DNA of 62,848 nt from Dipetalonema caudispina (Eukaryota > Nematoda > Chromadorea > Rhabditida > Onchocercidae), in the NCBI GenBank assembly GCA_013365325.1, contig JABVXV010000351.1, positions 1 through 62,848 of the forward strand, given 5' to 3'. This document shows positions 41,701 to 53,600 of the stretch, one piece after another (the first letter of the stretch is position 1; every line of letters starts with the position of its first letter). The notes below the pieces were generated by a model, which worked only from the letters and a program-made list of their open reading frames with translations, searched no databases and was not told the DNA's origin. A program made the position numbers and the translations under genes.

Positions 41701-44287
41701 TAAATAGACGATTATGGGTATCTCACCTGCTGCATTCTTAAAGGGCCTTTCCAGTGGATGCAAATCATTCCCATTACACCGTAATTCCAAATAAAAATGC
41801 AAATCAATATATAATCAACTGGTACGTTGTAACTCTTGAAAACTTCCCTGTAAAAAAATTTTCTGATGGTCAAGTGATGATTGTATCTTGTACCGCGTCC
41901 AATTCTTGAAGTCAAACTACTGATTCAATCACCTATTTCATTGAATTTCGTTAAAAATATGGTTAATTAATATTTTAAAGTATTTGATATTGAATGAAAT
42001 ACTTACTGCAAGTATATAAATGTAAAAAGGGATAGTAATATCAGACTGCTCAATATCAACCATGCATTGATAACCTGAAATTTAAGCATAATTACAATAT
42101 GCAGCTCGTCTGAAAGCAGTATTAATACGCAAGACAGCTGTCCGTTCTAAAGTTGTACATCAACGATAACATCACCGATAGAATAAAATCAACGCTAAGG
42201 GATGAATGACGGAATAAGATTAATATTCTTTAACATTAAAATCAACAGTAAAACAAACCCGATAGAATCGGAATTTGTAAAGAAGAATCAATAAAATAGT
42301 CATCGTCATCACCACTCCCAAAATAATAAATGCGTTTCCGAAAGACATTATTAGCTTCTCTCCTGTATTATCAGTTTCCTTGGTAAATGGGGTGTAAATT
42401 CTGAAAACTTCATAAATATGTAAATATTAAAAAACAAAAACAGGTAAAACAAAGGCTTTATAATTTAATTACGAAACAGCATTATTTTACCGCGTAAATC
42501 ACATGTGATAATACTGAGTTTGGATATAAATAATAATTTTCAATCCAAATAATTTTGAAATAATTTCAATCTGTCATAACTTCCAAATTATATAACTTTG
42601 AAAACTTGGTAAAATTTCAAAGATCGATGATAACACCATTTGTTTTCATAAAAAATAAGACATCTTTATAGACCAGATGGAAGTTAAAAACGGTATTTTT
42701 GTTTTGTAAAATCTCAAATTTACTAATAGCGGACATATATAACAGACATTTCAAAGCATACTGTTATTATATCAAGAGAAAAAATTTTTTTACAGCTTAT
42801 CATCCGGACTATAGTGATTCTACTGTTTTTCATATTCCCTACCATACATATCAATTCATTAAAAATTTCGAATTCCCTAATGTATATTTATACAATTCAT
42901 TTATTTATGACAATCTTACAAATATTGGCCGTCTTTGCGAGTGTAATAACCAACGGTGTTCATTGTGAATATAACAAACACCATGCAAATGGAAACCGGA
43001 ACAAAGAGATGAATAACATGCTGTGCGCCATATTTAAATTCCAACTCTTCTTCATCATCGTCAGGTTCTAAAAAAACACAGAAAGCAATTTTCCGAAGTG
43101 ACGAAAAAATGAAACAAATTTAAAAAATAAGTGAAATCTAAGCAGCAGCAATAATGCCTACTAAATGACTTGTATTCTTTGTGTTCCCAAAAAAAAAAAA
43201 AAAAGACTTTTCTTTCTCGAAACAGGAAAACTGAACTGTAGCCTAACATATTATCCTATTATCGCATATGATTAAAATACCCGCAACGAATTTCATTTAT
43301 TCTGATCAATCCAGGCACTAGTCTTAACATTATTGACATGATGGCATGAATCAAAGCACGGTAATAATTCTAAATTCTTATCATTCTAGAAAAAAGTTCT
43401 TTTTCCGGAATAATTTGTTACATTAACTATGAATGCAAATAAAACCTTTTCGCAACATTTAAATTTGTGATTTATTCTGGTATTCGAAACAAAAATTCTC
43501 ATACAAACACATTTTTCTTCATGCTACTTTCATATACTTACGATTTCGATCAATAATTGCTATTATAACAAGATCATACCACGCGCTGTATTTTCAACAG
43601 TTTCAGATTTTGTAGTATCTTTTCGTGAAGGATGCTGTTTATTTGACTGCAAAATCAATCAATCATTCATTTTATCATTTCGCTTCGTATATCAATTTAC
43701 AATAATTTCGTCCCAAATTTTCCCAATTTTCCTAACTTAACTACTTATTAGTATTATGCAATGATTGATGTAAAGAAGTGTGAACGAGGAAGTAATTAAA
43801 ACTCTGGAATAGAAAATGGAAATGAAAATGAAACAGAATGTAGTCTAAAATTAGCAGTATATGCAACCTCATTCAAATACAAACTAAATTTGTAGTAAAA
43901 TTTTCTGGCCAAGAGTCTTATAGATTTCATTTTTTCTTTTAAGATAATGAGGTCCTATTTGTCCTTATAAGTTTTCCACCCTTCTTAACAGTTCTACTTA
44001 TCATCATGGGGATATAAACAAAACTTCCAAGTATATTTGAAAGTATTCCCAAAGCTATCTCAATTTGAATTCTTTAGTTAACAAATCAATAACTAAACAA
44101 AATTGATAATGCTTTTGTAAATGATAAATTACAAAATTAGTGCAATTAAAAAACGACAAATTAGCATGATTAAATGACTAGCCTGAATTTTTGATTCCTG
44201 TCCTGTCTTCGATTTATTGATTGCTTCGTCCTCATTCAACTCTGACGTCGTTTGTTGCGTTGATACTTCTCCGTAAACGTCTCCCAT
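38726..44287 (-). CDS. sel-12: Presenilin, catalytic subunit of gamma-secretase
   Basis: A membrane aspartyl protease that cleaves Notch-type receptors within the membrane; closest by eye to nematode SEL-12. Thirteen exons: 44183-44287, 43580-43646, 42920-43067, 42259-42400, 42007-42074, 41727-41847, 41086-41284, 40567-40665, 40280-40420, 39914-39965, 39644-39780, 39241-39353, 38726-38881. The phases fit and give 515 residues. The catalytic Asp residues are in SIWDLIAVL (about D251) and GLGDFIFYS (about D435); the PAL motif is in ALPALPIS (481-483). Further blocks are [26 protein letters not shown] and [21 protein letters not shown] long Ser/Thr-rich cytosolic loop lies at about 295-425. Odd: with exon 1 as drawn, intron 1 uses a GC donor (CAG|GCTAGT); an alternative GT donor after codon 7 is also in phase. 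TATTTTAG precedes the ATG by four bases. Confidence 0.94.
44183..44287 (-). other. Presenilin exon 1 with candidate GC-AG intron
   Basis: Thirty-five acidic and polar codons starting [10 protein letters not shown]. No GT is available at the exon end; CAG|GCTAGT is the only donor that keeps the whole open stretch and joins in phase with exon 2 (SNKQHPS). Using GAA|GTATCA after codon 7 would remove 28 residues. Confidence 0.55.
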
Positions 44288-44315
44288 CACTTCTAAAATA
44301 ATTACAACAAAGGGA

Positions 44316-44857
44316 ACGTGAAGGAAAAAGCATTTTTCTAACTTTCTAGCGTCATTTACTTCGACAGATAAGGGATTCAACCAAGAAGTGTACAATTTAC
44401 GTATGTGTGTGCATGTACTATGTGACTTACGTGACATAAATGTTACAGGGAATAACATGGAATAGACAAAATACGGAATAACTCCTCACGTAGACATACG
44501 TTTACACTAGTCTTTGTAATATTTAGAGTTAGAAATACGATGGATGTCGCTAAATCAAGTAAATAAACGACATCTATCAATGATAATACTTCTAATTATT
44601 CCTTACGTCATGCACACGTAGGTAACATCTCTTGTTACTACTCACGTCATACATACGTGAAACTTTCACCACTCTCATCAAACCATCCGAAGAGTTCTCT
44701 TAATTGTCATGAGACTGAAATATTTCATTATACCACCCCTCCGATACGTCGTACGTTTTCGCTAATTTCCTCACTTCCTGCGTTTTGTACGTGTTTTCAC
44801 GTGGCGTATTTACGTGGCTGGTATGACCTTACGGGTCAGTAAGGGTTTTATTTACGT
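44316..44857. promoter_or_regulatory. Cluster of ACGT-core motifs upstream of presenilin
   Basis: Fifteen ACGT tetramers start at 44316, 44399, 44429, 44488, 44498, 44605, 44616, 44644, 44655, 44746, 44753, 44789, 44799, 44812 and 44854. From base composition about two would be expected. Many sit in TACGTG, CACGTG-like or ACGTCA contexts that bZIP and bHLH factors recognise. Several pairs are 10-11 bases apart, and the 44605/44616 pair repeats at 44644/44655 with a 39-base period. Confidence 0.6.
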
Positions 44858-46796
44858 GAAGATTATTTGCGTAAAGTCAATATGCAGGTATCATTACAAC
44901 GATTATGGTGTATGTGTAGTTATTGTTGCTGTAATTAGTTACAACGCTTATGTAGGTAATATCATAAAAACTATAGCAGCGATTACATGTCCATCGTAAA
45001 TTTTGCATAAGGATCTCATAAATTGCTACTAACGAATACTTTATGTTACTTATTTGGGATGAGATAAGGTTGAAAGTGTCATGAAGTGGATGTGGAAATT
45101 GTCGTTTAGCTTGGATATCTTCACCTATTGTTGAATTTAAAGCAAGCAATAGACAAGTGAGAAAGAAAAGGTTGAAATTTCAAACAGCAATTCCATCAAA
45201 TTTTTAAATAACGGAAAATTGTACGTGACCTTCAACTTATTACATGGAAACTTGGTGGATGATGTAGTTGATTAACAAATGTCGAATAAGCAAGCATAAG
45301 TTCATAAAATTTGTTGGATTGCAAATTTGACAAGTAGGAATATTTGGCGCTTCTAACTTCTAACTGGACAATGATTTCAATGAAAAAAAAAAAATACACT
45401 ACAAGAAGTTTGATTTGATTTATTTTGCCTGATGATGACAATTTCAACATGTTTGGAAATGAAATTAAAATTATGATAAAATTCAATAATTATTGAAATG
45501 ATCCATTGTAATCATCGATCTGATCACATTAATGAAACTATTTTACTTGAAAGCAACGAAATAATGATAAGATTTGGCTGTTAACTGTTATTTTGAATCT
45601 ATATTGCATTGCGATAGATAAGATTTGTTATTCGACAAACATCTTAATTAAGTGTAAATAACATATGAATCTGATTCATTCTTTAGATCAGATAGGATGA
45701 GCAACTTTTTGACTAATTGAATTTAATAATTGATAGTAGTTTTAATACATATTAGTCAAAATGATCTGATAACATGTTCATGAATATGATCAACATCATT
45801 TTATGGTTAGTTTTATCTCTTTTGATTTATATATTTAATGGTTTTACAGAAAATTTTCCAATCTTACTAATATATATATATATATATAAGTAATAATATA
45901 ACATATATACATATAATGTAAATATATATTAGAAATCATAATTTTCTTTCAATCAAGCAGTTATTTTGTTCGTTTGTCCTTGCCTCCGAAAATTTCAAAA
46001 AATTTTTGCCGCTATTTTTGACGTTCTTCGTCAATTACATTAATGCATATATTATCTTTTCGTAATTCATTTTACGTTTTCGCATCTTATTCTTCCACTT
46101 ATTTGCATTATCTTTACTTTAGATTATCCGTATGCTTTTCATCCATTTCTTCGTATGTCTTTAGGTTTTCTGGAATATCACGGATTTTATGATAATTGAC
46201 CTGTTCCATTAGAAATTTCGTTTATGGTGTTGTTGCTGTCGTACAAGACAGGGGGAGGAGTCTGTGAGGTCAAGACCTTTGAATATGAAGCGTGGAATAC
46301 GATTGGAGGATTTGAACTTGGTAGGAGTGAGGAAGTGTTGACTATTTATGATTAGCTTAACGTGATCTTATACGCCCATAAAATAACTGAGGGAGGATTA
46401 GAAAATCAGTTTCGTATTAGTTGAAGTCGAGTGCGCTATGAAACGCGGTAGGTACTCTTATTGTTTTTTTTCGAATTCGAATTGGTCAGAATAATTTACA
46501 GTAATTGAAATGTTATAAAAATTGAGGAGTTGAGCAAAAGTCGAGTTAATTTGGTTTGATTTAATGCAGGTTTAGTCAATTAAATTAATTGAACTTAACT
46601 TTATGTAAGTTTGAATTTGAGCAACGATCGAGACAAGTGTAATTATTTCAATTTAGCTTATTGGATTAAGTCCGTTTAATCTGGTCTCAAAAGTGGAATT
46701 AATTAAATCATTCATAGCTGTACTAGTTTTTATATTTTGTTTTCCATTTCTGAAGCGCTCTATACATTCTGTCACCGAGAAATCACAACTTTTCAG

Positions 46797-46843
46797 GAAA
46801 TACTAATTGTGCTCAACGATATGGTTATCCGTACACGGAAAAA
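46797..46843 (+). promoter_or_regulatory. Putative Smoothened 5' UTR with overlapping upstream ORF
   Basis: ACTTTTCAG ends at 46796 and is a good trans-splice acceptor. The resulting 47-base leader contains an ATG at 46821 that opens a 20-codon frame ending at 46883, overlapping the main start at 46844 in another frame. Such an arrangement would be expected to lower translation of the main frame. Confidence 0.4.
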
Positions 46844-49800
46844 ATGTATTTATTTTTGTGCATGCTCTTCTTGTTGGTATTAAATAAATCTTCACCATGT
46901 TGCGCTACTAAGGAAAATTTCGGACGCAGTGGACGTGCCGTGGGTCACAGCGAACAATACATAAAACAGGTGCGAAATGAATGACATGATTCTTTTGTGA
47001 TTGCCGATCATATCCGTAATTTAATCATATCCGTAATTTAAGACAGAAATCAATTAGCTTCCGGCATTCTGGCATAGTCTCTTCCTGTCATGTGTAAAGG
47101 GACAGAGAAGTTGAACTATTGCCATGTCTTGCTGTCTGGAAGTGCCAACGGTCAGTAAATGTCTGAGCATGTTCCACAAGGTTTAAACTAACTGACCAGC
47201 TTTTTTAACCTTTATTTTTTTTAACTGAGCAATGTCGAACAAGATTTATATAGGTAAGGTTTTGAAATGGATACAATTCAAAAAACGAAATTATCACAAA
47301 TCTCTCCCTCACATGGCACGAAAAGACTACCGATGTACCGAAGGATTACTCAGCACTGTTTCATGAATCACATTATAAATACATTTTGAGAAGGCAGCTT
47401 AGCCATTTTCAGAAGTCAATAGATTTCATCTTAGTCAGCAAATTCACGACATAAAATAAGTGATACCGATAAGTGAAGCGATTGACTTCTGTAGCTTCAA
47501 TATTAATGCTTTAGCTTGTGATTTTTTCTTAATCCTTCAGTAGCGCAGTGATTTTATTATTTATTCTTTATCTCTTTTTCATTCCTTATTTTATTCCTAT
47601 TATTTATTATTTCGATTCTGCATTTTCTGTTATTCTATCATTAGTGCATATCTACTTCTGACCTACTTTCCTGAATCTAATCGTACTACGGAATTATGCA
47701 TTCCACCGTCTGCAACAGAAACTTACTTCGGAAAAATGAAACATTTGCTAGTAGGGTGTTCGAAAGTTTTTTTCTTGTACTTTCCATCGGCATTCAAAAT
47801 CAAATAAAAAACTGGTGAAAAGTCAGAAAGAAGTGATGAGATCTATGCGTGTTACATTTTGTAGATATTTTATACCCATGCGAACTGTATTCACACGGAT
47901 TGGGCTTGTAATGAGGAATGTCGCTTGGAATATGTAAATCGTACTACGGGATTATGCATCCCACCGTCTGCAACGGAAACTTGCTTCGGAATACCCATCC
48001 GTTACAATTATACCTTCGAAACTGCAAATGTGATAGCTGCACTGCCGAAATATGAAGTTCTCAGCAAATTCCCACGGTACGATTACTTGTTCTTAGCGCA
48101 TCTACTTGTAGAATATATTTTATGAAAGTCTTTCAGTTAAAATTGGATTTCATGAAGGTATTATAAAAATAACTAAAAGATTTCGTATGGGTTGACCTAA
48201 CCTGGATCAGTTCTATTTAATTCAAAGCCAATCTCACGCTCTTTTATCTTGAACTGGCAATATAAGGCAGGAGAAAGGAGAAGGATAATGTTAACGAAAA
48301 AAATGCGTAATGTATTTCTTACAAATTCTCATTTGATTTATAGAAATATCATCGGATTTAACATTTTTCCATCTACATTAGTTAGTTAGCAACTGGTTTG
48401 TAGATGTTGGTCAGCGTTGGGACCTTTGCTATGTGCTGTAACTTATAGGCCGTGTTCTAACCGAGCGTATTTCGAAGTTTCGATGGATATGGTATGTTTT
48501 GTTTTACAATGCAAACACCTGATAGATGATTAGTCAAAAAGAATTGATTTGATAGTTTACAGCTACCACTCTTGGTCCTTTCAAAGTGGGCTGTGCATGG
48601 TTATATCATCATTAGAAGATATTTTGTGCTGATTGACGAAATGTTTTTGTGTTTTTTGTTATCACTACTGCATTAGAATTCATATTTGCTGAAAAAGACT
48701 CGATTTTTGACTTTGAATTAGTGAATAACTTTATTAGAGCCCAAAATTATCCAGCAAATTACAGCCAGGCAAAATGGAGTTGTGGCAAGTGTTTCGGAAG
48801 GATATGTGCCAGCAAGCAATTGAAAAATGTGATTTTCTCTTGGAAAATGGTCTCTGGCCTGGTTTTGTCAATTGTTCGGATACGATCAAGTCGAAGAATG
48901 GTAGACGGATATTTTCGGATGGGTCTTGTACGGTAAATTATGTTAATCTTTTGAATAGCCATGGTTTATTGCAAAATATTAGGAGTGAATGGTAGCGAAT
49001 ATGTTATCTAAGGGAAAAAATGGCGATGCTTGTTCTGTTGGTTTGCCTAAAATTCTCTTCTAAAGAATTTCATACTCTCTCAAAGAAGATTCTGTCTTCT
49101 TAAATTCTATAACCGTGGATGAATTTTCGAAAATCTTGGCTTTAAATTCATATATTTATATTACTTTAAATTTATTTATTACACAACAAACTGCTGCAGT
49201 AGCATGGCAAGTTCCATGAAGTTCTTTAAATGACATAATTACTATATTCTTGAAACAGTTCATGATTTATTGGTACGATTGCTAGATTGTTAACAGTCAA
49301 CCTTTGAACCATAAAGGAGTTCGATGAAATCTATCATCTCATTGCTATAATTTTGCGATAAATAACTGAATACATTCCATCTGAATTGCTTTATGAAGTT
49401 ACGACCAAATTTGAATCCTTTGCTCAAGTCCTGAAATTTTGTGATAAAAAGACTACTTTCCACATGCCAAAGGTTAGCTTACAATAGGTAACTTGTAGTT
49501 GCTTAGACTACTATCCTGCAAGTGATAGGATGGATTAGATTCAAGTTTCTCCATTTAGATGGCTTACAACAAAGAACCCTCAAAAATGGAACTAAAGCAA
49601 TGTTTATGGCCTTTGGCTGCTGGAATCAGTCATAGTAAACCGATGGCTCGACCAATTATCGATGATTGTTATCTTCCATGCAGGTATACGGTTTTCCTTA
49701 GTCGTTTTTGGGATTTTTTTCTTGGAAATTTATTTCTACAAATTCAACCCACATCTAATTATATGTAATATTCTTTTATAGATCACCTCTGATTAGCTCA

Positions 49801-50575
49801 CAGTGGTTATACGATGGTTTCAGGACGTTAATTTTTTCCTTTTCTTTACTTATGGTTGTTGGTGGTCTAATTTGTACGGTAAGAATTGAATGTTTTCTTT
49901 GGATAGAATTTTTTTATCATGAAATTTCAGAAGCTCAAGTCATGCTGAAGTACTCTAGGCTTTATTTAGTTGTAGCGAAACACGAAAGATTATTCTCTTT
50001 CCATGATAATATTTAGTTAGCAGACTAGTGTTATCTCTTTCATTCTTTGCTGTGGCTGCTGAACTGTTCAACTGGATAGTTCTCTAATTCTGAAGGCACC
50101 TTGCGATTCCGAGTGCACTTGATTTTCACATATCTAACCGCATTTTTCAAAAGCATTGATTATTAAAGAATAATTATTAATCCTTTATTGGTTTTGGCAA
50201 TTTGACTGATGTTAGAAAAACACATCTTTTCCAGCTTTACTTATTCATCTTCTCACTTCTCTTCACTAGCGATCTTTGCGTTTACTCATTAACTCACGCA
50301 CTCTTAAGTGCATCTATCCATTGGTTCATGTGGTTATTAAGTTACGCTGATCGAGTGGCAGAGCGTGCAATGTGTTTCGATATGTTAAGACGTGATGCGA
50401 ATGTTTTGAGGTATTTTAACAATTTCGCTCAAACACATGTTGTATTAGAACGACGTATTGTAGTATTGAATAAGATAATGTGAAAAATACTTTAGCAACT
50501 CTTAATTAACCTTTAATCATAAGGGCATTCTAAGTTTATTGACTTTGTATAGTATTTATATGATCATTGTTTCAG

Positions 50576-50617
<42 letters not shown>

Positions 50618-53600
50618 CTGAAACAATGATTATATAAGTACTATGCAGAGAGAGAGAGAGAAGGAAAGGTAGTGGACTTTGTTAATATGGACGTCTGTGA
50701 TGAGAAAATCATCCTTGCTCTGCGAGCTCGTTTGTGAAATTGAAGATTTCGGAAATGAGCAGTGAACAGTTTTGGCCTCTGAGACGTCATGAGATTTTAA
50801 GATCTGGTGAGATCAGCAATAAATCAGTAAAGTTCATGTTTAAAAAACTACAAATTTCCTTCCGTTGTTAAAGAAAATACCAATGCTGCTTGGACATTTA
50901 ATATATTTAATTCTTCGAAGTTAGTGAGTTTACTTTGCTAGTTGTTTAGTTATTCAATTAAATTCATCGGTGCATCAATTGACAAATACTGTCTTCAAAT
51001 TTTAGTAAATATTACGTTGAAAAATTCCTCAGAAGTTTCAGGGGTTTACTAGATTGGTGCAGCATCCAGTTTTGGTTTTTGCATACCACAATATTATCTG
51101 GTTTTTTTTGGTTATTGATTGCATTAGCAATTCAAATCGGTCGACCAAAATTCAATTTTGATCAAACAATTAAATGGAATGAGCATAACCGTCTTAATTT
51201 ACGTTCCATTTTCCTTATCTGTTATGTGGTGGCTGGTTCTATGGCTACAATTACATTATGGACAGATGCTGTAAGTATTTATTTACAGTATTAATGATAA
51301 CTTCAAATAAACTGGAATCAAAGTGATTTAAATAAATATAGATGCGCATTCATTTGAATGAATCAGTGTCACATAAAAAACACTATTTTGGGTTTTCGTC
51401 AGAATATTGACTCTGATGGATTCTTTCTTTGATATAAATAAGCATCTCTCTTCATTATCGCTTCATTGATTGATATTGAGATGATCGTTTTAACTTTCGT
51501 TGTCACAACTTCACAATGCGCGATGTTAACTGCTGATCATCGTGATAGGCAGTGTATGCAAAAAGTTGTTAATCCCAAAAGGGACGCTTGTTTGTGATCA
51601 TCTTTTGATGTTTAGATTGGAACGGATGGTATTACTGGTGTTTGCTATTTCGGATTCCACACAGTAAGAAGTGCGGTGAACCTGTATGGTCCAGTTCTGA
51701 TCACTTTTGTATTGTTTTTACTTGTAATCGTTTATTTTCGCAATTGTAATGAAGGTAATACAAGTTTTTGTTCTGTCTTTTTCACATCCTTTTAAACACA
51801 AATTTATCATGATATGCAAAAAAACTTTCCCATATATTTTGCCTAAAACAATTTCCAGACAATACAACGATCAGGATATCAAACGGTTCGCAAAAACGAG
51901 ACCAAATAGCACTTGTTGTAGACCATGTTTATGATAGAAAGGAGTTATTTAATTGTGACGATGCTAAGAAAATTGGCTATTCACCAATGGCTTTTTTTTG
52001 GCGAAGTATGCAATAAATACTTTTCATTCTTCTTTATTTCACTCTTCTTTTCTAGGTTTTTTCTCTACTTTGTCGTGAGACGAAAATTAATGTTGTATAT
52101 TTACATTCTATATTGAAATCGAAAAATTTTCCAGTGTATGAAATCTTTGAAGAGTGTCAATGTGAACTAAAATCCTTAGATTATGGGCATATGTTACTTT
52201 CAGGTTTACTTTGCATTACTATCAGTTTCTCATTTGTCGCAACTGCAGTGCTCCTTCACTACAGCTTTTTTACTGGTGCTGTTTCAGAACAGGAAGTCGT
52301 TCTAGATTCCATTAGGTTGTTCTTTCTATTATTTATTTCATAAATTTCTAGCGGAGATCTTTCTCAATAAAGCAGTCAACAGCCCAAAATGTAAGCTTAC
52401 ATGTTCACATAGCAGAAACAGTACAACAACTTTTTGGGTTCTTAATCTCAGCTCTTCTTAATTTTCGTTGTTCTTTCCGTTGACTAAATTTTCAAAGTTT
52501 TGACTGTTTTTTTGTCCTCCTCCAGCTTATATTATTTGTTTCTAAGTTATCTATGCATCTGGAAATATGCGGCTTTGATTTATCATGACTAGCGGTCGTT
52601 ATTGTCGAGTTGCTTTGTGAATTGTTAGAATAACTTTGTTGGCTCGTAGTTTAGATTCCTAGAACCTACTTTGTTATCATGGAATATTTTTTATTTTGTC
52701 ATGCAGATGTTCTCTAAACAAAACAATTATGGAAGGACAGACGGGATGGTTACATGGAATGATGCGGGATCCAAAAACGGATGCTTTTTCGAGACGAGTA
52801 TCCATCGGCAGCAGGTATGCGATCAGTATTTTCCGAATAAGAAGTCGGTATCTGTAGAGAAGGAGGGAAAACGCCTCTAAAGAGTGATTTTTTCCGCTAC
52901 AGATTCTTTATTTGATTTGAAAAGAAACGTAGAGATCTGATTTCAATAGCTCGTTAAATTCGTTTTGAAATCCCGAATGACTAGATCGCATTTGTCTATC
53001 TCTTCGAGGACTTTCCATTGAAAGCTTAGTTTTTGAGCTTCAGGAGTCCCTCGTTTTTTGTTTTACAACTGTATGATTCCCTATGGAGAATGCTTGATCT
53101 GAAAGTTCGAAAAGATTTGAAAATTTTTGCAGTTTCCTAAGTGCTCCGGGTTGCGAATTACCATCAAATTTGGATGATCAGTTGTTACCTATATTTCTGG
53201 TTTACCTTTTTTTCCCTTCACTTCCATTTGCCACTGTTATCATCTACGTGCTGGCTGGATTCTGTGGCTATGGAATGATTGGTATTGAGAAAGTACGGGA
53301 CAAGTTCATTCCGTTTGTTTTGGTGAAGTACTCGGAATTTTCACCAATGGTGGAAAAACAGCAGTAAGTCTTTATGCTTTTTTAGTGGAGATAGTTTTTG
53401 CATCAGAAATTCCATGTTATATATTAGTACTTGACTTATATGAGTCGCATTTTTTAATAATAACTTGTTTGGTAAAAGGGTTCTAAATGTAATTTCGGAT
53501 ATAAGAAGAAATAGTGTTATGTTGTGTGCAGAAGTGTTGAATCAAATGTTGATATGTGAAAGAAATAAAAGATATTGTGATCAAGATGGCATACTGCCTC

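Larger units (their letters stand above)
44288..46843. promoter_or_regulatory. Divergent upstream region of presenilin and Smoothened
   Basis: About 2.6 kb between divergent start codons, so it must contain both promoters. The presenilin-proximal third (44316-44857) carries the ACGT motif cluster described separately. The remainder is AT-rich, with a TA run near 45871-45889. I saw no supported exon, although short open frames exist. Confidence 0.55.

Noticed and set aside
52052..52118. Alternative exon after TTTTCTAG near 52058 in Smoothened
   Set aside because: It runs into a stop within about 20 codons and would truncate the receptor before membrane segment 6; the TTTTTCCAG acceptor at 52134 restores the full protein.
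46844..53363. Frizzled receptor as the identity of the class F gene
   Set aside because: The CRD block RCWxxxxPLLCAV, the tail NLW block and the lack of KTxxxW after segment 7 favour Smoothened.
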